Source: Chloroflexota bacterium (GTDB taxonomy: Bacteria; Chloroflexota; Anaerolineae; Aggregatilineales; UBA2796). Taken from it: DNA of 21,053 bases. The DNA is taken from the NCBI GenBank assembly GCA_017743585.1, contig JAGHYP010000011.1, positions 1 through 21,053 on the forward strand, read 5' to 3'. The notes below the pieces were generated by a model. It had not been told where the DNA came from, did no database searches, and was given only the letters and a program-made list of their open reading frames with translations. The translations under genes and the position numbers were made by a program. Below are positions 14,837-21,053 of this stretch, one piece after another (the stretch's first letter is position 1; every line of letters begins with the position of its first letter).

Positions 14837-14874
14837 CAGTGGCACATTCATCACGCATGACGGGGTGATCGCTT

Positions 14875-16986
14875 ATGTCCGAGCTAAATAAACTGCTTGA
14901 GATGCTACCCAGAGGCACTTCGGCAGCGCTTGAACCCAACCACAGCGCTGCCATCTATTGCCCAACAGAACACAGCGCTAAGATGTACGTGCGCGCACCT
15001 TTGCTCAAGGAAGACGCGCCACCTGACGGCGCTCGACCGCCGTTCGTCATCATCTCTGCTGTTGGCGCTATGGGCAAATCTGCTTTGGCGAGGTATATCG
15101 CGTATGAGAAGGGTGCTCATGTCTGGGATGTCTCGCGGCTGACGCTTGGCACGAACACTTTTCGCGGCACTTTAGCGGAGTCCTTCAGCATCAATGCGCT
15201 GCCCGCGCTGTTTGATGATTTGAGAAATGGTCGCATCCTTTTTGTATTAGATGCGCTTGACGAAGCTGAGATCGCCTCGGGATGGCAGCGCGTTGAGATA
15301 TTCTTGAGCGAAATCTATGGCTTTGTTAAAGATGCTGCACAGACCTGTATCGTTCTCATTGCACGCAACGACACAGCTCAGTACATTAAGTGGTATTTGG
15401 ACGACTTGACGCAGAATAACACAAGATGCTGCCTCAGCTACCGGATTGACTATTTTGTCGAGAACCAAGCAGAGGATTTCATTAGGCACTTCATCAGCGC
15501 GCGCGGCCGTGGGACGCCGCCTGCGCTCAAGCAAGCCATACAGGCCGTCTTCGAAAAATTTTACAGGACACTTTCCGAAGAGCGGCACGACGAGAGAGAC
15601 TTTGGCAGGTACTGGCAAGACCATAGAGTGCGCTCTTTCTTAGGCTATGCGCCTGTGCTGCAGGCAATCGCCAATTTCTTGTCTGAGCACCGCAACTACA
15701 TGGAAGTGATTGCACACTTCAGCGCCAGAAACGGCGCGCAGCTGGTGTGCGAGATCATCGAGTCGCTTCTGGAACGCGAGCAAGGTAAGTTAGTTGATCG
15801 CCTGCGCGAGCGCTTGAAGAACAATCCTGACGTATATCGCATTCGCGAAGAAGATTGGCAGCGAATCTACACGCCCGCCGAGCAGCTCAAACGCCTTTTT
15901 CTGTACACGCGCAGGCAAGATGCCTACACCCCAGCTCTACACACAAGCGCGATACCTGATGGGTGCCTCAGCGACTATGTAGACACCCTGCGCAGCTTCT
16001 TGCCGCAGCATCCATTCTTGCTTGATAACAGGTTCGCAGGTCCAGCCTTCGAAGAATACGCTTTTGCGCGGCTTTTAGACGAGCCGGATTTCTGCGAGCG
16101 CGTGAAGGAAGAGCTGGATAGGACGCCTAACGGCAAGCCATACATCCTCTCGCCGCTCTTCGCAGAGCTGTACCTGTTTATGAAGGATCGAAAGGTGCCT
16201 GCCGATGTAGCAGGCTATCTGTACGAGTCAGTCGCTTCAAGAGCGGTCAAAGGTCAGTTCTCGGCGGATATCGTGCCTGACGAAGATGGGCACAAGTTTA
16301 TCATCACTGATCGCGCAGGCGATGAGACAATAGACTGCACACTGCTGAACGGGACGGCAATTTTCTTCGCACGGCAACTCACCAACGTCCGCATTGAGAC
16401 CGAAGGCGAGGTCGTTTTAGGCTGCGAAAACGACTTCGAGCTATCCGATTGCAGCCTGATAGCGCGCAGGATCACTATAAGGGCGAACGCGCTCGTCGTT
16501 CGCAGCTACACAGATGAACAGTTCGTCGCGCTGGAAAGCCCTGATATCGTATATCCGCCTGCGCTCACCATCAACTGCAACAACAAGGATCGTTTCTTGG
16601 TCTTCTCGCAGCCGCTCGGCTATCCATGGAGCGAGTATCGCAGAGGCGCCGCCAGAAGTCCGCAGAATGGCGTGGAGCGAATTGCGGCCGCGTTGCGCAG
16701 CATTCTCTCGTTCTTCAGGAAAAACGACAAAGGAGCGTTCGCGCGCCACACAAAGTACATAGATAACGTCGTCGTCGGCAGGTCGCCGATGCGTCAAGCG
16801 ATCCTGCAGTACTTGATGGATAGAAAACTTGTCACAGCCAACGACAACCGTCAGCTGTATTTTCTGGATTGGCGTGAGTTGAACGCCAGAGGCGTGAATT
16901 GGGATCAGCTGCGACATGTCACGCCTAGCCAAGGCTTTCAAAGGCTGGTAGAAGATATTCACAGCCATATTCAGCACATCCTGTGA
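14875..16986 (+). CDS. STAND/NACHT-like P-loop NTPase of unknown function
   Basis: This 703-aa protein is not a known named gene. After about 55 residues comes an NTPase: FVIISAVGAMGKSALARYIA (57-76) with Lys68-Ser69 and Ala at the usual first Walker A glycine. ILFVLDALDEAE (121-132) is a Walker B of the DxxDE form typical of STAND/NACHT proteins. CIVLIARND (158-166) sits where these proteins have the sensor strand. A helical region (about 190-450) follows. Residues about 460-575 are strand-rich (RIETEGEVVLG, CSLIARRITIRANALVVRS) and suggest a short beta-helix. Residues 600-703 look like a winged helix. No membrane segment or nuclease motif is seen. AGA/AGG and A/T-ending codons are visibly commoner than in neighbours, hinting at transfer. 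A signalling or defence role is inference only. GGTGAT lies upstream of ATG 14875. Confidence 0.72.
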   Translation: MSELNKLLEMLPRGTSAALEPNHSAAIYCPTEHSAKMYVRAPLLKEDAPPDGARPPFVIISAVGAMGKSALARYIAYEKGAHVWDVSRLTLGTNTFRGTLAESFSINALPALFDDLRNGRILFVLDALDEAEIASGWQRVEIFLSEIYGFVKDAAQTCIVLIARNDTAQYIKWYLDDLTQNNTRCCLSYRIDYFVENQAEDFIRHFISARGRGTPPALKQAIQAVFEKFYRTLSEERHDERDFGRYWQDHRVRSFLGYAPVLQAIANFLSEHRNYMEVIAHFSARNGAQLVCEIIESLLEREQGKLVDRLRERLKNNPDVYRIREEDWQRIYTPAEQLKRLFLYTRRQDAYTPALHTSAIPDGCLSDYVDTLRSFLPQHPFLLDNRFAGPAFEEYAFARLLDEPDFCERVKEELDRTPNGKPYILSPLFAELYLFMKDRKVPADVAGYLYESVASRAVKGQFSADIVPDEDGHKFIITDRAGDETIDCTLLNGTAIFFARQLTNVRIETEGEVVLGCENDFELSDCSLIARRITIRANALVVRSYTDEQFVALESPDIVYPPALTINCNNKDRFLVFSQPLGYPWSEYRRGAARSPQNGVERIAAALRSILSFFRKNDKGAFARHTKYIDNVVVGRSPMRQAILQYLMDRKLVTANDNRQLYFLDWRELNARGVNWDQLRHVTPSQGFQRLVEDIHSHIQHIL

Positions 16987-17033
16987 CCGAGCATGAGCGG
17001 AGAGCGTAACATGGCGCGCTGATGCGTGTTCTT

Positions 17034-17062
17034 TTCTCAGGAATCTCCACATCGGTTAAAAT
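17034..17062 (+). promoter_or_regulatory. Promoter of the acyl-CoA carboxylase gene
   Basis: TTCTCA (17034-17039), a 17-bp spacer and TAAAAT (17057-17062) predict a start near 17069 and a leader of about 55 nt. The leader carries three A/T-rich TATAMCC-like units (17084, 17092 and 17101) and the Shine-Dalgarno AAGGA at 17112-17116, 8 nt before the ATG. Confidence 0.5.
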
Positions 17063-17124
17063 AGCAAAGCCACTCGAACCAGCTATACCACTATAACCTT
17101 TATACCTTTTCAAGGACACGCATC

Positions 17125-18690
17125 ATGACTGATACGCCCAAGGCGGAGAAATACGCATTGCTTCAACAGATGCGCGCGCGCAGCCAAGCCGGCGGCGGCC
17201 TGGAGCGGATCGCCAAGCAGCACCAAGCAGGGAAGCTGACCGCTCGCGAGCGCCTTGACTTGCTACTCGATCCTGGCAGCTTCCGCGAGCTGGACGCCTT
17301 CGTTGTGCAGCGCGCGCGCGACTTCGGCATGGATAGACCTGAGAACCAAATTCTCGGCGATAGCGTCGTCACAGGCTGGGGGACAATCAACGGGCGCTTG
17401 GTGTACGTCTACTCGCAAGATTTCACAGTCTTCGGCGGCTCGCTCTCAGAAGTCCACGCGGCGAAGATCGTCAAGATCATGGAGATGGCGATGAAGAACG
17501 GCGCGCCTGTGATCGGCTTGAACGATAGCGGCGGCGCGCGCATTCAAGAGGGCGTGGTCAGCTTAGGCGGCTACGCCGATATCTTCCTGCGCAACACGCT
17601 GGCGAGCGGCTTGATCCCACAGATCAGCGCCATTCTCGGGCCGTGCGCCGGCGGCGCAGTCTACTCGCCCGCGCTCACCGATTTCATCTTTATGGTCAAG
17701 AACACGTCCTACATGTTTGTGACCGGCCCCGACGTGGTGAAATCAGTGACGCACGAAGAGGTCAGCTTTGAAGAGCTAGGCGGCGCGTCCGTTCACAGCA
17801 CGATCAGCGGCGTGTGCCACGTGGCTGCCGAGAGCGAAGCGGATTGCATGTTCCTGATCCGCGAGCTGCTGACCTATCTGCCACAGAACAACATGGAAGA
17901 CCCGCCCTTCAAGCCGCCGAAGGACGATCCGCTGCGCTGCGACCCCCGTCTGGACGAGATCATCCCAGATAACCCAAACAAACCGTATGACATCAAAGAA
18001 GTCATCCGCATGATCGTGGATGATGGGCAGTTCTTCGAGATTCACGAGCATTTCGCGCCAAACATTGTGGTCGGCTTTGCGCGGCTAGGCGGCTATAGCG
18101 TCGGCATCGTGGCGAATCAGCCGATGGTATTGGCGGGCGTCTTAGATATTAGCGCCAGCGAGAAAGCAGCGCGCTTCATCCGCTTCTGCGATTGCTTCAA
18201 CATCCCGCTGATCACCTTTGAAGACGTGCCAGGCTTCATGCCCGGCATCAAGCAAGAGCATGGCGGCATCATCCGCGCTGGCGCGAAGCTGCTCTACGCC
18301 TACTGCGAAGCGACCGTGCCGAAGCTGACCGTCATCACGCGCAAGGCGTATGGCGGCGCGTACGATGTGATGGGCAGCAAGCACATCCGCGGCGACCTGA
18401 ACTTGGCGTGGCCCACAGCTGAGATCGCTGTGATGGGCCCTGAGGGCGCAGTCAGCATCATCTTCCGCCGCGAGCTGGCTGAAGCCGAAGACCCCGTCGC
18501 CAAAAAAGCCGAGCTGGTCGCCATGTACCGCGAGAAATTCGCCAACCCCTATGTGGCAGCTGGCCGCGGCTACATTGATGACGTGATCATGCCCAGCGAG
18601 ACCCGCCCGCGCCTGATCAACGCCCTGAATGCCTTTCAGAATAAGCGCGATAGCAACCCGCCTAAGAAGCATGGCAACATTCCGCTCTGA
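17125..18690 (+). CDS. pccB: Acyl-CoA carboxylase beta (carboxyltransferase) subunit, propionyl-CoA type
   Basis: This biotin-dependent carboxyltransferase of 521 aa moves carboxylate from carboxybiotin to an acyl-CoA, giving methylmalonyl-CoA from propionyl-CoA or malonyl-CoA from acetyl-CoA. It has both crotonase-like halves: the N-terminal oxyanion loop LGPCAGGAVYSPALTDF (171-187) and the C-terminal RKAYGGAYDVMGSKH (406-420). Asp414 in GGAYDVM corresponds to the residue that favours propionyl-CoA in actinobacterial PccB (Ile there favours acetyl-CoA), so propionyl-CoA is the better guess. The end (KRDSNPPKKHGNIPL) is the typical PccB/MmdA tail; the decarboxylase alpha subunit MmdA is a closely related alternative. 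No biotin carboxylase or biotin carrier gene is nearby, so its partners lie elsewhere. Confidence 0.92.
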   Translation: MTDTPKAEKYALLQQMRARSQAGGGLERIAKQHQAGKLTARERLDLLLDPGSFRELDAFVVQRARDFGMDRPENQILGDSVVTGWGTINGRLVYVYSQDFTVFGGSLSEVHAAKIVKIMEMAMKNGAPVIGLNDSGGARIQEGVVSLGGYADIFLRNTLASGLIPQISAILGPCAGGAVYSPALTDFIFMVKNTSYMFVTGPDVVKSVTHEEVSFEELGGASVHSTISGVCHVAAESEADCMFLIRELLTYLPQNNMEDPPFKPPKDDPLRCDPRLDEIIPDNPNKPYDIKEVIRMIVDDGQFFEIHEHFAPNIVVGFARLGGYSVGIVANQPMVLAGVLDISASEKAARFIRFCDCFNIPLITFEDVPGFMPGIKQEHGGIIRAGAKLLYAYCEATVPKLTVITRKAYGGAYDVMGSKHIRGDLNLAWPTAEIAVMGPEGAVSIIFRRELAEAEDPVAKKAELVAMYREKFANPYVAAGRGYIDDVIMPSETRPRLINALNAFQNKRDSNPPKKHGNIPL

Positions 18691-18715
18691 TGCGCATCGC
18701 AGCAATGTCTGTGTG

Positions 18716-18765
18716 CTATCTGATGGCTAACAAGCCTTTCCAAGCTTACTCAGATTAGTAGATAG
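18716..18765. other. Inverted repeats in the gap between pccB and rsmH
   Basis: CTATCT (18716-18721) and AGATAG (18760-18765) are complementary around a 38-nt interior that contains the small hairpin GGCT-AACA-AGCC (18725-18736). No U-tract follows. It could stabilise the pccB 3' end or act as a weak terminator. The remainder of the 150-bp gap shows no gene and only an isolated -10-like TGTAAT at 18779-18784. Confidence 0.25.
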
Positions 18766-18840
18766 CGTTCTCTTGCGCTGTAATCACATGAAAGCGCGAG
18801 TACGAAGGCAGGCCGCTCACGTTCACTCTGCAGTTGATAG

Positions 18841-19797
18841 ATGATGCTTGCCGCAGCTACTTCGTCTGAGCTTGAGCCGGCGCCACATCAGCCCGTCTTG
18901 CTGGCCGAGGTGCTCGAGGCGCTTCAGGCGCGCGCGCTGCCCGAGGGGCGCTTCATTGACGGCACGCTCGGCGCAGGTGGGCATGCTGCCGCGTTGTTGC
19001 GCGCGGCGCCGCGCGCGCGCTTGCTCGGCATCGATCGCGACCCGCGCTCGTTGGCAATCGCGCAAGCGCGCCTCGCCCCCTTCGCAGAGCGCGTCATCTT
19101 CGCGCACGCCAATTACGACCAGATGGAAGCGCTCGCCGCGCAGCACGCTTTTGCGCCCGTGGATGGGATCTTGCTCGATCTCGGCATCGCCTCGATGCAC
19201 GTAGACGATCCTGAGCGCGGCTTCAGCTTCCGCGCCGACGCGCCGCTCGATATGCGCTACGACCCGCGCCCAGATGTGCCGAGCGCCGCCGACTTGCTCA
19301 ACACCCTGAGCGTTGAGGCGCTCGCCGACCTGCTCTACACCTACGGCGAAGAGCGCGAGAGCCGCCGTCTGGCGCGCGCGATTGTGGCAGCGCGCCCGCT
19401 GCGCACGACGCGCCAATTGGCAGCTGTGATCGAGCGCACCTTGCCGCGCCGCGAGAGAATCCATCCCGCCACGCGCACCTTTCAAGCGTTGCGCATCGCA
19501 GTGAACGATGAACTTGGCGCGTTAGAGCGCGTCCTGCCGCAAACGCTCGCGCTGTTGCGGCGAGGCGGCAGAGTGGCGATCATCAGCTTTCACAGCTTGG
19601 AAGATCGGATCGTCAAGCGCTTTTTCGCGCGCGAGAGCGCCGATTGCCTCTGTCCGCCGCGCCAGCCGCGCTGCACATGCGGACACGTTGCACGGCTACG
19701 GCTGCTCACGCGCAAGCCGATCACAGCGACCGAGGCCGAGGTCGCCGCCAATCCGCGCAGCCGCAGCGCCAAGCTGCGCGTCGCCGAGCGTTTGTGA
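18841..19797 (+). CDS. rsmH: 16S rRNA (cytosine-1402-N4)-methyltransferase
   Basis: RsmH (MraW) methylates N4 of C1402 in the 16S rRNA P site using S-adenosylmethionine. The 318-aa protein carries HQPVLLAEVLEAL (16-28), the SAM loop FIDGTLGAGGHAAALL (38-53), GIDRDP (63-68), DGILLDLGIASMHVDD (108-123), RGFSFRADAPLDMRYD (126-141), RIHPATRTFQALRIAVNDEL (206-225) and ISFHSLEDRIVKRFF (248-262). A four-cysteine cluster (269, 271, 278, 280) occurs in CLCPPRQPRCTC, as in many homologues. The start is ATG 18841 (or 18844); no clear ribosome site is visible. It normally heads the division/cell-wall cluster, but here neither mraZ nor ftsL/ftsI adjoins it; hisG converges 73 bp downstream. Confidence 0.96.
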   Translation: MMLAAATSSELEPAPHQPVLLAEVLEALQARALPEGRFIDGTLGAGGHAAALLRAAPRARLLGIDRDPRSLAIAQARLAPFAERVIFAHANYDQMEALAAQHAFAPVDGILLDLGIASMHVDDPERGFSFRADAPLDMRYDPRPDVPSAADLLNTLSVEALADLLYTYGEERESRRLARAIVAARPLRTTRQLAAVIERTLPRRERIHPATRTFQALRIAVNDELGALERVLPQTLALLRRGGRVAIISFHSLEDRIVKRFFARESADCLCPPRQPRCTCGHVARLRLLTRKPITATEAEVAANPRSRSAKLRVAERL

Positions 19798-19828
19798 CCT
19801 TCAGCCGCCTTCTGCAGGCGCCGAAGCG

Positions 19829-19845
19829 CACGCTCGGCGAGCGAA
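19829..19845. terminator. Weak hairpin between convergent rsmH and hisG
   Basis: CGCTC (19831-19835) and GAGCG (19839-19843) form a 5-bp stem with a 3-nt loop in the 73-bp convergent gap. There is no T-run on either strand, so this is only a possible bidirectional stop. Confidence 0.2.
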
Positions 19846-19870
19846 CGGCGCGTTAAGCCGATCTTCCCAA

Positions 19871-20911
19871 TCAGCGACGTTCCTCAGGCTGCGCTTGCGC
19901 CTTGCCCAGCTTTTCCAGCAGGCGCTGATAGCTAGGCGATTGCGGCAGGAAGAGGTAGCGCAACGGGACGACGGTCGCCTGTGCGCCGCCGATGCTGCGC
20001 AAATGCGCTATCGCCGCCAGAAGATGCTTTTTGTGGACGATGATCGCGGCGCTGAACCAACGTTCAGCGAGATGCGGGGCGTAGATCGGCGCGACTGTCG
20101 GGCCCTGCAGGCCGCGCGTGATCGGGTTGGATGCGACTGCGTGCGCGACTGCCTCAGCGTCATCGCCGCGGATGTTGACCGTCACTTGATAGTAATTCTG
20201 AGCGCTGAGCGTCGCGTCGAAGACCTCCAGCAGGGTGCGTGCTGTCTCCAGCAGCAGCGGCGACTCGCGCAGGCGGCGCGTGTTGGCGATCAGGCAGGCG
20301 GTCGATTCGAGCAGCACGCCGTCCGCAAGCGGCTTGAGGTGATTCTCGCGCAGCGTCGTGCCGGTTGCGCTCAGGTCAACCACCACGTCTGCGTAGCCGA
20401 GCGTCGGCGCCGCTTCTATCGCGCCTTCGGCTTCCACCAGCGTGAAGTGAAAGATGCCGTGCTGATGCAAAAAGCGCCGCGCCAGATTGGTGAACTTGGT
20501 CGCGACGCGCAGATTGCGCCGCTTGCTCTCTCGAAAATCAAGCGCAACATCAGCGAGGTCTGACATGGTCTCCACGTCGATCCACGCCTCAGGCACTGCC
20601 AGCACCAACTGACACTCGCCGTAGCGCAAGTCCTCGTGGATGATGGTCACGGCGTCGCTCTCGCTCGCCGCTTCGTAGACTACGTCCAAGCCCGTGATGC
20701 CCATATCGAGCGTGCCGTCCGCAACCTTGTAGACGATATCCGTCACGCGCTGAAACAACACATCCAGCTGCGGCAAGGCTGCGATGTGCGCTACATACTG
20801 ACGCGGATTCGATTTGGCGACCTTCAGATCGCACGCCTTGAGGAACTCGAGGGTCGGCTCGGCGAGCGCGCCTTTGCTGGGCAGGGCGAGGCTGATGCGC
20901 GGCTCAGGCAT
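19871..20911 (-). CDS. hisG: ATP phosphoribosyltransferase, long form with regulatory domain
   Basis: HisG catalyses the first committed step of histidine synthesis (ATP + PRPP to phosphoribosyl-ATP). The protein is 346 aa, so it is the homohexameric long form. Two catalytic lobes (about 1-235) contain SLALPSKG, DMGITGLDVVYE, YGECQLVLAVP, VATKFTNLARRF, ADVVVDLSATGTTLRENHL and LLESTACLIANT. A C-terminal ACT-like histidine-feedback domain (about 240-320) reads YQVTVNIRGDDAEAVAHAV, then IVHKKHLLAAIAHLRSIGG and VVPLRYLF. A tail of about 25 Gln/Glu/Lys/Arg-rich residues follows. Start ATG 20911-20909 is chosen because GGAAGG (20924-20919) precedes it; the frame extends 17 codons further without support. 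It overlaps the stop of an upstream gene by 8 nt (ATGCCTGA), so it lies inside an operon. HisZ is not needed by this form. Confidence 0.95.
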   Translation of the reverse strand: MPEPRISLALPSKGALAEPTLEFLKACDLKVAKSNPRQYVAHIAALPQLDVLFQRVTDIVYKVADGTLDMGITGLDVVYEAASESDAVTIIHEDLRYGECQLVLAVPEAWIDVETMSDLADVALDFRESKRRNLRVATKFTNLARRFLHQHGIFHFTLVEAEGAIEAAPTLGYADVVVDLSATGTTLRENHLKPLADGVLLESTACLIANTRRLRESPLLLETARTLLEVFDATLSAQNYYQVTVNIRGDDAEAVAHAVASNPITRGLQGPTVAPIYAPHLAERWFSAAIIVHKKHLLAAIAHLRSIGGAQATVVPLRYLFLPQSPSYQRLLEKLGKAQAQPEERR

Positions 20912-21034
20912 GGCCCGCCCTTCCTTGTATGTAGGCTTGTATGTAGGCAATAGCGTCGTCAAGGCTCAGGCGCAGCTGCACGGCGCGGCGCATGTCGCGC
21001 AGGCTCAGCACGTTGGCAGCGCGCTCTTCAGCGC
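20904..21034 (-). CDS. C-terminal tail of an unidentified gene upstream of hisG (5' truncated)
   Basis: Read on the minus strand, the frame gives about 43 residues ending in LSLRDMRRAVQLRLSLDD and AIAYIQAYIQGRAGHA before TGA (20906-20904). It overlaps the start of hisG by 8 nt in the same way lysZ overlaps lysJ, which supports a real, co-translated gene. The tail is helical and is not recognised; nothing visible links it to another histidine gene. The rest is lost beyond the contig end, where adapter sequence begins at 21035. Confidence 0.5.
20924..20947. repeat. Two tandem copies of a 12-bp repeat
   Basis: CTTGTATGTAGG occurs twice without a gap (20924-20935 and 20936-20947). On the minus strand it encodes the duplicated tetrapeptide YIQA/YIQG at the end of the upstream gene, and it lies partly over the hisG ribosome-binding region (AAGG). 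Copy-number change by slippage would keep the frame, because 12 is a multiple of 3. Confidence 0.8.
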
Positions 21035-21053
21035 CTGTCTCTTATACACATCT
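21035..21053. other. Nextera/Tn5 mosaic-end sequencing adapter (not genomic)
   Basis: The last 19 bases read CTGTCTCTTATACACATCT, the exact reverse complement of the Tn5 mosaic end used in Nextera/tagmentation libraries. It sits flush with the window end and breaks the reading frame of the gene upstream of hisG. It is library adapter left on a contig end rather than a genomic transposon: no transposase or inverted partner is present. Confidence 0.97.

Noticed and set aside
14852..17000. Direct repeats flanking the STAND-like gene as insertion boundaries
   Set aside because: GCATGACGGG and GCATGAGCGG are similar only by chance level; no longer match, tRNA site or integrase is present.
21035..21053. 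A genomic Tn5-family transposon end
   Set aside because: The 19 bp equal the engineered mosaic end, lie exactly at the contig end, and no transposase is present.

Overview
This window is a GC-rich bacterial chromosomal segment in which most genes are core metabolism and information processing. No IS element, CRISPR array, integrase or rRNA was seen. Several features fit a Chloroflexota (Anaerolineae-like) bacterium better than a proteobacterium: a LysW-type amino-group-carrier kinase next to a LysJ/ArgD-type aminotransferase, a split glutamine-dependent NAD synthetase, a pheT without pheS, and an rsmH outside any division cluster. That placement is inference from gene content, not a phylogeny. 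Both window ends are contig-like. The first gene is cut at its 5' end, and the last 19 bases are the Nextera/Tn5 mosaic-end adapter rather than genomic DNA.

Layout, left to right. Positions 1-1028 hold a 5'-truncated family 9 glycosyltransferase, followed convergently by a small membrane-anchored unknown protein (minus strand, to 1521). A structured, apparently non-coding gap (1522-1885) contains three close hairpins and outward-facing promoter candidates. A plus-strand run follows: monofunctional proline dehydrogenase, a pteridine-reductase-like SDR and UvrC. A secreted PQQ-type sugar dehydrogenase lies on the minus strand (5737-6930). From 7102 come full-length pheT with an intrinsic terminator and a minus-strand tRNA-Glu(CTC) with a good promoter. 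Next are the lysZ-lysJ pair (8-nt overlap), the glutaminase/nadE pair (11-nt gap) and a tandem GNAT acetyltransferase. A 703-aa P-loop NTPase (14875-16986) then interrupts the housekeeping run. It is followed by an acyl-CoA carboxylase beta subunit, rsmH, and convergent hisG preceded by the tail of an unidentified upstream gene.

How the genes work together. LysZ and LysJ would carry out consecutive or near-consecutive steps of LysW-carried lysine and/or arginine synthesis; the reductase between them (LysY) and LysW itself are not here. The nitrilase-type protein and NadE would form a two-subunit glutamine-dependent NAD synthetase. Other genes are largely single members of pathways whose partners lie elsewhere: proline dehydrogenase without P5C dehydrogenase, carboxyltransferase without a biotin carboxylase, hisG without a visible his operon.

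The best candidate for something undescribed is the 703-aa STAND/NACHT-like NTPase. It has a modified Walker A, a DxxDE-type Walker B, a strand-rich probable beta-helical region and a possible C-terminal winged helix. Its codon use is visibly different and it has no matching partner gene. Secondary candidates are a possible small RNA between pheT and the tRNA, a three-hairpin intergenic element upstream of the proline dehydrogenase, and an SDR with histidine at the catalytic tyrosine position.
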